Part shown: piece after piece, positions 27,768-36,321 of the stretch | Layout of the letters: the number at the start of each line of letters is the position of its first letter | Position numbering within the stretch: the first letter of the stretch is position 1 | NCBI RefSeq assembly: GCF_008831305.1 | Contig: NZ_ML708622.1 | Location: 33,225-97,224, forward strand | Origin: Kocuria coralli | GTDB lineage: Bacteria > Actinomycetota > Actinomycetes > Actinomycetales > Micrococcaceae | DNA length: 64,000 bases | Direction of reading: 5' to 3' | Translations under genes and position numbers: made by a program | The notes under the pieces: generated by a model | Database searches by the model: none | Seen by the model: only the letters and a program-made list of their open reading frames with translations | What the model was told of the DNA's origin: nothing

Positions 27768-30026
27768 GTGGAGGGTCCCGAGATCCAGTTCGCTGAGGCC
27801 GTTATCGACAACGGCCGCTACGGCAAGCGCGTCGTGCGCTTCGAGACCGGTCTGCTGGCACAGCAGGCAGCCGGTTCCACCCTGGTGTCCATCGACGACG
27901 ACACCACCCTGCTGTCCACCACCGCGATCGGCAAGAAGCCGCGCGAGGGTTTCGACTTCTTCCCGCTGACCGTGGACGTCGAGGAGCGGATGTACGCCGA
28001 CGGGCGCATCCCGGGCTCCTTCTTCCGCCGTGAGGGACGTCCGTCCACCGACGCGATCCTGGCCTGCCGCCTGATCGACCGTCCGCTGCGCCCCGGCTTC
28101 GACAAGGGCATCCGCAACGAGGTCCAGGTGGTCGTGACCGTCCTGGCGATCGACCCGGACGAGATCTACAACACCGTGGCGATCAACGCCGCCTCGATGT
28201 CCACGACCCTCTCCGGCGCCCCGTTCGGCGGTCCCGTCGGCGGCGTCCGCCTGGCGCTGATCGCCCAGGCCGACGGCTCGCACCAGTGGGTGTGCTTCCC
28301 CAAGCACTCCCAGCTGGAGAACGCCGTGTTCGACATGGCCGTCGCCGGCCGCGTCGTGACCGGTGCCGACGGCTCCGAGGACGTCGCGATCATGATGGTC
28401 GAGGCCGAGGCCACCGACAACTCCTGGAGCCTCATCCACAGCGGTGCCGTCGCCCCGTCCGAGGAGATCGTGGCCGAGGGCCTGGAGGCCGCCAAGCCGT
28501 TCATCAAGGCCCTGTGCGAGGCCCAGGCGGACCTCAAGGCCCGCGCCGGCAAGCCCGCCATGGAGCTGCCGTACTTCGGCGGGCACGGCGACGACGTCGC
28601 CGCGGCCGTCAAGGAGTCTGCCGGGGACCGGCTGGCCGAGGTGTACGCCATCGCCGGCAAGCAGGAGCGCGAGGACGCCACCGACGAGCTGCACCAGGCC
28701 GTGCTGGCCGAGCTCGCCGGTGAGGGCAAGCCGTTCGAGGACCGTCTCAACGAGGTCAACGACGCCTACCAGAAGCTGACCAAGGAGACCGTGCGCCAGC
28801 GCATCCTGCGCGACGGCGTGCGCATCGACGGTCGCGGCCCCAAGGACATCCGCGAGCTGACCGCCATGGTGGAGATCCTGCCGCGCGTCCACGGCTCGGC
28901 GATCTTCCAGCGCGGAGAGACCCAGATCATGGGCGTCACCACGCTGAACATGCTCAAGCTCGAGCAGCAGATCGACTCCCTGTCGCCGGTGAAGTCCAAG
29001 CGGTACCTGCACCACTACAACTTCCCGCCGTACTCCACCGGCGAGACCGGCCGCGTGGGCTCGCCCAAGCGCCGCGAGATCGGCCACGGTGCGCTCGCCG
29101 AGCGCGCCCTGACGCCGGTCATCCCGTCGCGCGAGGAGTTCCCCTACGCGATCCGCCAGGTCTCCGAGGCCCTGGGCTCCAACGGCTCGACCTCCATGGG
29201 CTCGGTGTGCGCCTCGACCCTGTCGCTGCTCAACGCCGGCGTGCCCCTGCGCGCGCCCGTCGCCGGCATCGCGATGGGCCTGGTCACCGGCCAGGTCGAC
29301 GGCCAGGACGCCCACGTGGCCCTGACCGACATCCTCGGCGCCGAGGACGCCCTGGGCGACATGGACTTCAAGGTCGCCGGCACCTCCGAGTTCGTCACCG
29401 CGATCCAGCTGGACACCAAGCTCGAGGGCATCCCCGCCGACGTCCTGGCCGCCGCGCTGACCCAGGCCCGCGATGCGCGCCTGGCCATCCTCGACGTGCT
29501 GAACTCCGCGATCGACGCTCCCGACGAGATGTCCGAGCACGCTCCGCGGATCATCACGGTCAACGTCCCGGTCTCCAAGATCGGCGAGGTCATCGGCCCC
29601 AAGGGCAAGATGATCAACCAGATCCAGGAGGACACCGGCGCCGACATCTCGATCGAGGACGACGGCACGGTCTACATCGGCGCCGTCGACGGTCCCTCCG
29701 CGGAGGCCGCTCGCTCGGCGATCAACGCGATCGCCAACCCGCAGGTCCCCGAGGTGGGCGAGCGCTACCTCGGCACGGTCGTGAAGACCACCACCTTCGG
29801 TGCCTTCGTGTCCCTGACCCCGGGTCGCGACGGCCTGCTGCATGTCACCGAGCTGCGCAAGCTCAACAACGGCGAGCGGGTCAACGACGTCGAGGACGTC
29901 GTCTCCGTCGGCCAGCAGGTGCAGGTGGAGATCACCAAGGTGGACGACCGCGGCAAGCTGTCGCTCTCCCCGGTGCTGGAGGCAGGCGACTCCGGCGACG
30001 AGGCCGAGGGATCCGAGGAGAACTGA
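27768..30026 (+). CDS. pnp: Polynucleotide phosphorylase
   Basis: 3'-5' exoribonuclease and polymerase of RNA turnover. 752 residues: two RNase PH domains (first [20 protein letters not shown]; second [23 protein letters not shown] with QIMGVTTL and [14 protein letters not shown]), then KH ([18 protein letters not shown]) and S1 ([20 protein letters not shown]). GTG 27768 follows a strong GGAGGTGA ribosome binding site. Confidence 0.98.
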   Translation: MEGPEIQFAEAVIDNGRYGKRVVRFETGLLAQQAAGSTLVSIDDDTTLLSTTAIGKKPREGFDFFPLTVDVEERMYADGRIPGSFFRREGRPSTDAILACRLIDRPLRPGFDKGIRNEVQVVVTVLAIDPDEIYNTVAINAASMSTTLSGAPFGGPVGGVRLALIAQADGSHQWVCFPKHSQLENAVFDMAVAGRVVTGADGSEDVAIMMVEAEATDNSWSLIHSGAVAPSEEIVAEGLEAAKPFIKALCEAQADLKARAGKPAMELPYFGGHGDDVAAAVKESAGDRLAEVYAIAGKQEREDATDELHQAVLAELAGEGKPFEDRLNEVNDAYQKLTKETVRQRILRDGVRIDGRGPKDIRELTAMVEILPRVHGSAIFQRGETQIMGVTTLNMLKLEQQIDSLSPVKSKRYLHHYNFPPYSTGETGRVGSPKRREIGHGALAERALTPVIPSREEFPYAIRQVSEALGSNGSTSMGSVCASTLSLLNAGVPLRAPVAGIAMGLVTGQVDGQDAHVALTDILGAEDALGDMDFKVAGTSEFVTAIQLDTKLEGIPADVLAAALTQARDARLAILDVLNSAIDAPDEMSEHAPRIITVNVPVSKIGEVIGPKGKMINQIQEDTGADISIEDDGTVYIGAVDGPSAEAARSAINAIANPQVPEVGERYLGTVVKTTTFGAFVSLTPGRDGLLHVTELRKLNNGERVNDVEDVVSVGQQVQVEITKVDDRGKLSLSPVLEAGDSGDEAEGSEEN

Positions 30027-30035
30027 TCCCGCCAC

Positions 30036-30058
30036 GCCGGCCCCGTGAAGGGGCCGGC
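30036..30058 (+). terminator. pnp terminator
   Basis: GCCGGCCCC (30036-30044) pairs with 30050-30058 around GTGAA, ten bases past the pnp stop. No T-tract. Confidence 0.6.
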
Positions 30059-30068
30059 CACGACTGAC

Positions 30069-30104
30069 GACATCCCCGGGGCGCACGCGAGTCCCGGGGA
30101 TGTC
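30069..30104 (+). terminator. Second hairpin after pnp
   Basis: GACATCCCCGGG (30069-30080) pairs exactly with 30093-30104. CATAAT (30108-30113), just downstream, is a possible -10 for the peptidase gene. Confidence 0.45.
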
Positions 30105-30184
30105 GGCCATAATGGCCGCATCCGGCCCGGCATCCCGCGGAACCGGATGCGACCTCCCCTTCGACAGGAGACTGAAGTAGCCGT

Positions 30185-31582
30185 ATGACGGTTGTCGACC
30201 TACCATTGCTTCCCGCCGGCCTCGGCGGTGCGAACGATGCCAGCGCCCATGCGGCTCTGCGTCCCGGTGCAACCGGTGACCCCGGCTTCACGCACGTGAT
30301 CCACGACGGCGACGGCGGCGCCGTCGTGACCCGGACCGTCCTGCCGTGCGGGACGCGGATCCTGACGGAGTCCATGCCCGGCCTGCTCTCGGCCACCGTG
30401 GGCTTCTGGGTGGGCGTCGGCTCGCGCGACGAGCAGCCGGGCCATCTGGGCTCCACCCATTTCCTGGAGCATCTCCTGTTCAAGGGCACGGCCAAGCGCA
30501 ACGCCCTGCAGATCGCGGAGGCCTTCGATGAGGTCGGGGGCGAGTCCAACGCGATCACGGCCAAGGAGCACACCTGCTACTTCGCGCGTGTGCTCTCCGA
30601 GCAGCTGCCGATGGCGGTGGACGTGCTCATGGACATGGTCGCCGGCGCTGTGCTCGACCCCGAGGAACTCGAACGCGAACGCGGGGTCATCCTCGAAGAG
30701 CTGGCGATGGACCAGGACGATCCCACGGACGTGGCCTTCGAGCACTTCGTCGAGCACGTACTGCACGGCAACCCCCTGGCGCGCCCGATCGGCGGCACCC
30801 CGGAGGAGATCCTGTCCGTCAGCCGCGAACGCGTCTGGGAGCACTTCCGGGAGCACTACCGGCCGGAGGGCCTGGTGGTCACCGCGGCCGGCGGGCTGGA
30901 CCATCAGGAGGTCGTGGACATGGTCGTGGAGGCGATGGCCACCGCGGGCTGGGACGCCCAGCGTCCCGCGGCTCCGCGTCAGCGGCGCACCCGGGGATCC
31001 CTGGATGCCACCACCCCGCAGCCCGAGTGGGGCAGGCACCTGCTGCACCGGCAGGTCGAGCAGAGCAACATCGTCATCGGCCGCCCCGGTCTGGTCGCCG
31101 GCGACGACCGCCGGTACCACATGACCGTCCTCAACGCGGCGCTCGGCGGTGGCATGTCCTCCCGCCTCTTCCAGGAGATCCGGGAGAAACGAGGGCTCGC
31201 CTACAACACCTTCTCCTTCGGAGGGTCGTACTCGGACGCCGGGTACTTCGGCATGTACGCGGGCTGCACCCCGGGCAAGACCGAGCAGGTGCTGCAGCTG
31301 ATGACCGACGAGCTGGACAAGCTCGCCCAGGACGGTATCCGCGAGACCGAACTGCGCAAGGTGGTGGGTCAGCTGGCCGGCGGAACGGTCCTGGCCCTGG
31401 AGGACACGGGCTCCCGCATGTCCCGGCTGGGCACGGCGGAGCTGACCACGGGGGAGTTCCTCGATCTCGAGGAGACGCTCGACCGCGTGCGGGCGGTCAC
31501 TCCCGAACAGGTCCGGGAGCTGGCCCAGGAGCTGGCTGACGGGCCCACCGTGGTCCAGGTCGTGGCCCCCGGCCAGGACTGA
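30185..31582 (+). CDS. M16-family zinc peptidase (processing-peptidase type)
   Basis: A 465-residue metallopeptidase. The inverted zinc motif HFLEH is at residues 92-96 with the further glutamate near 172 (GVILEELAM). The C-terminal half carries the substrate-cradling SSRLFQEIREKRGLAY. Homologues are conserved next to pnp in actinobacteria and Bacillus (YmxG type); the physiological substrate is unclear. The AGGAG upstream of ATG 30185 is farther than ideal (about 15 bases). Confidence 0.92.
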   Translation: MTVVDLPLLPAGLGGANDASAHAALRPGATGDPGFTHVIHDGDGGAVVTRTVLPCGTRILTESMPGLLSATVGFWVGVGSRDEQPGHLGSTHFLEHLLFKGTAKRNALQIAEAFDEVGGESNAITAKEHTCYFARVLSEQLPMAVDVLMDMVAGAVLDPEELERERGVILEELAMDQDDPTDVAFEHFVEHVLHGNPLARPIGGTPEEILSVSRERVWEHFREHYRPEGLVVTAAGGLDHQEVVDMVVEAMATAGWDAQRPAAPRQRRTRGSLDATTPQPEWGRHLLHRQVEQSNIVIGRPGLVAGDDRRYHMTVLNAALGGGMSSRLFQEIREKRGLAYNTFSFGGSYSDAGYFGMYAGCTPGKTEQVLQLMTDELDKLAQDGIRETELRKVVGQLAGGTVLALEDTGSRMSRLGTAELTTGEFLDLEETLDRVRAVTPEQVRELAQELADGPTVVQVVAPGQD

Positions 31583-31642
31583 GCGTTCCGGCCCCACCCG
31601 CAGCCGAGGGATCAACCGACCGCAAGAACAACAGGAGTGACC

Positions 31643-32443
31643 ATGAGCCAAGAGACCACCGTCAACGCCACCGTCAACGCCACCGTCGATGCCCCCGTCA
31701 AGGTCGCCGTCCTGGGCGCCCACGGGCGCATGGGAGCGGAGGCCGTGCGCGCCGTCGACGGCGCCCGCGACCTCCAGCTCGTCAGCACGATCGGCCACGG
31801 CGACTCGCTGCGGCAGCTGCTGGTCTCCGGCGCCGAGGTCGCGATCGACCTGACGGTCCCGGCCTCGACGGAGGAGAACGTGCGGTTCTGCGTGGAGAAC
31901 GGGATCCACTGCGTCGTCGGCACCACGGGATGGGACGAGCAGCGGCTGAGCCGGCTCTCCGAGCTGCTCCGGGAGCACCCCGAGGTAGGCGTCCTGATCG
32001 CCCCGAACTTCTCCATCGGGGCCGTCCTGGCCATGCGGTTCTCCGCACTGGCGGCCAGGTTCTTCGAGTCCACCGAGATCGTGGAACTGCACCACCCGGA
32101 CAAGGTGGACGCACCGTCGGGCACGGCCGCCCGCACAGCGGCGATGGTGGGGGAGGCGCGGCGGGCCGCCGGCCTGCAGGACTCCCCGGACGCCACCCAG
32201 ACCGACCCGGACGGAGCCCGGGGGGCGAAGGTCGACGGGGTGAGCGTCCACTCGGTGCGGCTGCGCGGACTCGTCGCCCACCAGGAGACCCTGCTGGGCA
32301 ACGTGGGCGAGATGCTCACCATCCGCCACGACTCCTTCGACCGCGTCTCCTTCATGTCCGGGGTGCTGCTGGGGGTGCGCACGGTGAGCAGCCGGCCCGG
32401 TCTGACCCACGGTCTGGAGCACTTCATGGACCTCGACGCGTGA
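31643..32443 (+). CDS. dapB: 4-hydroxy-tetrahydrodipicolinate reductase
   Basis: Second step of the lysine/diaminopimelate branch. 266 residues. The nucleotide-binding loop is VAVLGAHGRMG, and the catalytic segment ELHHPDKVDAPSGTA lies around residues 147-161. Start ATG 31643 has AGGAG five bases upstream. A short Thr/Asn/Val repeat (VNATVNATVDA) precedes the fold. Overlaps the next gene by four bases (GTGA). Confidence 0.96.
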   Translation: MSQETTVNATVNATVDAPVKVAVLGAHGRMGAEAVRAVDGARDLQLVSTIGHGDSLRQLLVSGAEVAIDLTVPASTEENVRFCVENGIHCVVGTTGWDEQRLSRLSELLREHPEVGVLIAPNFSIGAVLAMRFSALAARFFESTEIVELHHPDKVDAPSGTAARTAAMVGEARRAAGLQDSPDATQTDPDGARGAKVDGVSVHSVRLRGLVAHQETLLGNVGEMLTIRHDSFDRVSFMSGVLLGVRTVSSRPGLTHGLEHFMDLDA

Positions 32444-33123
32444 GCGGCGGGAGCGCGCCGCCACCGGGCACGGGATCCGGTCGCGGCGCGGGCGGCTCCG
32501 GCCTGGGCTCCCTCCGGCTCCTGGGATGGGTCGCATTGTTCGCGGCCCTCGTGACCCTGTGGCTGCTGCCCCTGCCCCAGGGATCCAAGCTGACCATCCT
32601 CGTGGTCGCCGCCTTCGCGGGCGTCTTCACGCTGCTGGAGTCCACGAACCGGGGCAAGGCTCTGGCGGCGGCCATGATCGCTCTGCTGGTCTTCTACCTG
32701 GGGCTGACCCTCCAGCGGGCCTGGCTCCTGATGACCTCCGAGCTGTGGATCAGCAAGTTCCTGGGCTCCGCCCTGATCGTGCTCCCCGTCGTGGGCGCCT
32801 GGGCGCTGCTGCGGGAACTGAGCTTCGGGATCCGCATCGAACGCCTGGGCAGGCGGCTCGTCGAGGAGGGCGAGATGCCCGAGGACGACCTCCCCCGGCA
32901 TCCCTCCGGGCGGATCGTCCGCGAGACCGCCGACGAGCGGTTCCCGCGGTGGAAGGCCGACGTGGAACGGGCGCCCGGGGACTGGCGCACCTGGTACCGG
33001 TTGTCCCTGGCCTACAGCGCCTCGGGCGATACCCGCAGGGCACGGCGGGCGATGCGCCAGGCGGTGCGAATTTCTCGGCGGCCGGACGGGTCCGGGCCCG
33101 AGCCGGGCAGCGCGGCGAGTTAG
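32440..33123 (+). CDS. Membrane protein with C-terminal TPR-like segment
   Basis: A 227-residue protein. A Gly/Ser-rich N-terminus is followed by about four hydrophobic segments (VALFAALVTLWLLPL, LTILVVAAFAGVFTLL, AAAMIALLVFYLGLTL, ALIVLPVVGAWALL). A cytoplasmic C-terminal part resembles one TPR unit (DWRTWYRLSLAYSASGDTRRA). Sits between dapB and dapA, where thyX is found in many actinobacteria. Coupled to dapB by a four-base overlap. Function unknown. Confidence 0.75.
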   Translation: MSGGSAPPPGTGSGRGAGGSGLGSLRLLGWVALFAALVTLWLLPLPQGSKLTILVVAAFAGVFTLLESTNRGKALAAAMIALLVFYLGLTLQRAWLLMTSELWISKFLGSALIVLPVVGAWALLRELSFGIRIERLGRRLVEEGEMPEDDLPRHPSGRIVRETADERFPRWKADVERAPGDWRTWYRLSLAYSASGDTRRARRAMRQAVRISRRPDGSGPEPGSAAS

Positions 33124-33126
33124 GGT
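33121..33126 (+). promoter_or_regulatory. -10 element for leaderless dapA
   Basis: TAGGGT ends six bases before the dapA ATG, so transcription would begin at the start codon. No ribosome binding site is present. Confidence 0.55.
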
Positions 33127-33132
33127 TATGGC

Positions 33133-34047
33133 ATGACTGCGCACCAGGACAAGCCCCTGTTCGGAACCCTGCTCACCGCCATGGTCACGCCGTTCGCGGA
33201 AGACGGCTCCGTGGACCTGGCTGCCACCGAGGCCCTGGCCGTCCGCCTGGCGGACCAGGGCTGCGACGGCCTGGTGGTCGGCGGCACCACCGGCGAGTAC
33301 TCGACCATGACCGACGACGAGCACGAGGCCGTGTTCCGCACCGTCAAGGAAGCCGTCGGAGACCGCGTGGCCCTGGTGGCCGGTGCCGGCTCGAACGACA
33401 CCCAGCACACCATGCACCTCTCGGCCCAGGCGGAGAAGGCCGGCATGGACGGTCTCCTGATCGTCACCCCCTACTACAACAAGCCCACCCAGACCGGCGT
33501 CGTGGCCCACTTCGAGACCGTGGCGGATGCGGTGGAGCTGCCGATCATGCTCTACGACATCCCGGGGCGCACGGGCATCCCGCTGTCCGTGGAGACGCTG
33601 CTGCGGCTGGCCGAGCACCCCAAGATCGTCGCCGTCAAGGACGCCAAGGCGGACCTGGCAGCCGGGATGCGGGTGATCTCGGAGACCGATCTGCTCTACT
33701 ATTCCGGCGACGACGGCCTCACCGTGCCGTGGATGTCCATCGGCGCCGTCGGCCTGGTCGGTGTGACCAGCCATGTGGACACCCCGCGATTCCGCCGCCT
33801 GATCGACGCCATGCGAGCGGAGGACCTGCACGAGGCGCGGGCCATCGCCCACGAGCTGGAGCCGGTCGTCCGCGCGACCATGACCCACATCCCCGGAGCC
33901 GTCTCCGCCAAGCAGATCCTGCACTGGCAGTCCGTTCTGCCCAATCACACCGTCCGGCTGCCCTACGTCGCGGCCACCGAGTCCGAGCAGGCCGCCATCA
34001 AGGCCGATCTGGCCGGGTCCGTGGTGGCCGGGACCCTACCGTTTTAA
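33133..34047 (+). CDS. dapA: 4-hydroxy-tetrahydrodipicolinate synthase
   Basis: Condenses pyruvate and aspartate semialdehyde. 304 residues, with family signatures GLVVGGTTGEYSTM, TPYYNKPTQTG (catalytic Tyr) and VAVKDAKADL (Schiff-base Lys near 171). The start has no ribosome binding site but a -10 six bases upstream, pointing to a leaderless mRNA. Confidence 0.96.
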   Translation: MTAHQDKPLFGTLLTAMVTPFAEDGSVDLAATEALAVRLADQGCDGLVVGGTTGEYSTMTDDEHEAVFRTVKEAVGDRVALVAGAGSNDTQHTMHLSAQAEKAGMDGLLIVTPYYNKPTQTGVVAHFETVADAVELPIMLYDIPGRTGIPLSVETLLRLAEHPKIVAVKDAKADLAAGMRVISETDLLYYSGDDGLTVPWMSIGAVGLVGVTSHVDTPRFRRLIDAMRAEDLHEARAIAHELEPVVRATMTHIPGAVSAKQILHWQSVLPNHTVRLPYVAATESEQAAIKADLAGSVVAGTLPF

Positions 34048-34089
34048 ACAAGAGCTCTCCCGAGAGCACCGACATCAGAAAGGGGTTGC

Positions 34090-35790
34090 ATGACCCATTG
34101 GATTGAAAACTTGAGCGAGCCGCCCGCCCTGGGCCAGGACACCTTGCGGGTCACCCCGCTCGGAGGTCTGGGCGAGGTCGGCCGCAACATGACCGTGTTC
34201 GAGATCAACGGTCAGCTGCTCGTCGTGGACTGCGGCGTGCTCTTCCCGGAGGAGAACCAGCCCGGCGTCGACCTGATCCTCCCGGACATCTCCCACATCG
34301 AGGACCGTCTGGACGACATCGTGGCGATCGTGCTCACGCACGGCCACGAGGATCACATCGGCGCGGTGCCCTACCTGCTCAAGCGCCGCTCTGACATCCC
34401 CCTGCTCGGCTCGCAGCTCACGCTGGCCCTGGTGGAGGCGAAGCTGCGCGAGCACCGCATCAAGCCCTACACCCTCACCGTGCGCGAGGGACAGGTGGAG
34501 AAGCTCGGCGAGTTCGAATGCGAGTTCGTGGCCGTCAACCACTCCATCCCCGACGCGCTGGCCGTCTTCATGCGCACGAAGGCCGGGACGGTCCTGCACA
34601 CGGGCGACTTCAAGATGGACCAGCTTCCCCTGGACGGGCGCATCACCGACCTGCGGCATTTCGCGCGGCTGGGCGAAGAGGGCGTGGACCTATTCCTCAC
34701 CGACTCGACCAACGCCGAGGTCCCGGGCTTCACCCCCACGGAGAAGGACATCGGCGGCGTCCTGGTGGACGTGATCCAGAAGTCCAGCCAGAAGGTCGTC
34801 GTCGCCTCCTTCTCCTCGCACGTCCACCGCGTCCAGCAGGTGCTCGATGCCGCCGTCGCCTCGGGGCGCAAGGTCGCCCTCATGGGCCGTTCCATGGAAC
34901 GCAACATGGGCATCGCGGCCGAGCTCGGCTACCTGGACGTCCCCGAGGGCGTGCTGGTGGATCAGCGCAAGGTCGAGCAGTTCCGCGACGACGAGCTGGT
35001 GATCATGTGCACCGGTTCGCAGGGGGAGCCCATGGCGGCGCTCTCGCGCATGGCCCGCGGCGACCACCGGGTCCAGGTCCGGGAGGGCGACACCGTGATC
35101 CTCGCGTCCTCGCTGATCCCGGGCAACGAGAACTCGGTGTTCCGCATCATCAACGGTCTCATGCGGCTCGGTGCGCACGTCGTGCACAAGTCCAACGCCA
35201 AGGTCCACGTCTCCGGGCACGCCTCTGCGGGTGAGCTGCTGTACTGCTACAACATCGTCGAGCCCGAGCACGTCATGCCGGTGCACGGCGAGGTCCGGCA
35301 CCTGATGGCCAACGGCGAACTGGCCGAGGCCACCGGCGTTCCGCCGGAGAACGTGCTGCTCACCGAGAACGGCACGGCCGTGGACATGAAGGACCACAAG
35401 GCGCGGATCGTCGGCGGCCACGAGATCAAGTTCGTCTACGTGGACGGGTCCTCGGTCGGCGAGATCACCGAGGACGACCTCCGCGACCGGATCGTGCTGG
35501 GCGAGGAGGGCTTCATCTCCGTCGTCACCGTGATCGACCGCCAGAACAAGCGAGTGGTCAACGGCCCGGACATCCACGCCCGCGGCGTGGCCGAGGACGA
35601 CCGGGTCTTCGACGACATCGTCCCCAAGATCACGGGCGCCATCGAGGACGCGCTGCACGAGCAGAAGCAGTACACCACGCATCAGCTCCAGCAGACCGTT
35701 CGCCGCACCATCGGCCCGTGGGTGGGGCGCAAGCTCCGCCGCAAGCCGATGATCGTGCCGGTCGTCATCGAGGTCGGCTCCCCGAGCTGA
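34090..35790 (+). CDS. rnj: Ribonuclease J
   Basis: Metallo-beta-lactamase/beta-CASP ribonuclease with 5'-exo and endo activity in RNA processing. 566 residues. Metal motif LTHGHEDHIG, later NHSIPDAL and HTGDFKMD, beta-CASP segment MGRSMERNM, and C-terminal HVSGHASAGEL. AAAGGGG ribosome binding site before ATG 34090. dapA-rnj adjacency is typical of actinobacteria. Ends at a strong hairpin. Confidence 0.97.
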   Translation: MTHWIENLSEPPALGQDTLRVTPLGGLGEVGRNMTVFEINGQLLVVDCGVLFPEENQPGVDLILPDISHIEDRLDDIVAIVLTHGHEDHIGAVPYLLKRRSDIPLLGSQLTLALVEAKLREHRIKPYTLTVREGQVEKLGEFECEFVAVNHSIPDALAVFMRTKAGTVLHTGDFKMDQLPLDGRITDLRHFARLGEEGVDLFLTDSTNAEVPGFTPTEKDIGGVLVDVIQKSSQKVVVASFSSHVHRVQQVLDAAVASGRKVALMGRSMERNMGIAAELGYLDVPEGVLVDQRKVEQFRDDELVIMCTGSQGEPMAALSRMARGDHRVQVREGDTVILASSLIPGNENSVFRIINGLMRLGAHVVHKSNAKVHVSGHASAGELLYCYNIVEPEHVMPVHGEVRHLMANGELAEATGVPPENVLLTENGTAVDMKDHKARIVGGHEIKFVYVDGSSVGEITEDDLRDRIVLGEEGFISVVTVIDRQNKRVVNGPDIHARGVAEDDRVFDDIVPKITGAIEDALHEQKQYTTHQLQQTVRRTIGPWVGRKLRRKPMIVPVVIEVGSPS

Positions 35791-35798
35791 GCCCTTTC

Positions 35799-35862
35799 CC
35801 GCCGAGATGCGAGTTGACCCGCCCATCGACCCCGATGGGCGGGTCACCTCGCATCTCGGCGG
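35799..35862 (+). terminator. 30-bp terminator after RNase J
   Basis: Bases 35799-35828 pair with 35833-35862, one mismatch, loop ACCC. No T-tract. Its arm contains GAGATGCGAGTTGACC. Confidence 0.75.
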
Positions 35863-35902
35863 CGCTATGCGGAATGAACCCGGCCGTACGGGACGTTCTC
35901 AT

Positions 35903-35934
35903 CAGTACGCTGGCAAGTCAGTACGCTGACGAGT
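35903..35934 (+). repeat. 16-base imperfect tandem repeat in a leader
   Basis: CAGTACGCTGGCAAGT (35903) is followed directly by CAGTACGCTGACGAGT (35919), 14 of 16 identical. Each copy contains TACGCT, a possible -10, just before the small membrane protein gene. Confidence 0.6.
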
Positions 35935-35946
35935 GAGGAGGCTGAC

Positions 35947-36270
35947 ATGTTTGGCAAGCCCCGCATGGCGATGCTGATCCTCGGGGGTGTGATCACCGCG
36001 GCGAGTCTCGTGGCGGGCGGACTGGTCCTGCTGCGGCCGTGGTCGGACTGCACCGCCGGAGACCTGTCGGAGGCGTGCATGCCCACCGATCCGGAGATCC
36101 TGACCATGGGCCTCGCCTCGGCCGGCTTCCTGATCGGCGCCGTCCTCATGATCTTCAGCCTGATCTGGTTCATGATCCTGCGCGACGACGCCAATCGCCG
36201 CCGCTGGGCCCGTGAGGACGCGGCCAGGGACCGGGAGCGCTACCGGGGACTCGAGGAAGAGGGCCGATAG
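35947..36270 (+). CDS. Small membrane protein, two transmembrane helices
   Basis: A 107-residue protein with helices LILGGVITAASLVAGGLVLL and LASAGFLIGAVLMIFSLIWF joined by a short loop containing two cysteines (SDCTAGDLSEACMP). A charged Arg/Glu-rich cytoplasmic tail follows. Strong GAGGAGG ribosome binding site. No family recognised; it lies between rnj and ftsK. Confidence 0.75.
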   Translation: MFGKPRMAMLILGGVITAASLVAGGLVLLRPWSDCTAGDLSEACMPTDPEILTMGLASAGFLIGAVLMIFSLIWFMILRDDANRRRWAREDAARDRERYRGLEEEGR

Positions 36271-36309
36271 CCCGCGTGCGCCGCAGGGACCTGCATTTGC
36301 GCCGTCCAT

Positions 36310-36315
36310 TACCCT
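36310..36315 (+). promoter_or_regulatory. -10 element for leaderless ftsK
   Basis: TACCCT ends six bases before the ftsK ATG, the same geometry as dapA, miaB, dapF and hisC. Confidence 0.5.
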
Positions 36316-36321
36316 AGGGAT

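Noticed and set aside
27648..30272. An 874-codon minus-strand frame across pnp
   Set aside because: Antisense shadow of pnp with no domain and no start context.
31612..33948. Long minus-strand frame across dapB, the TPR gene and dapA
   Set aside because: It covers three well-supported plus-strand genes and has no protein signature.
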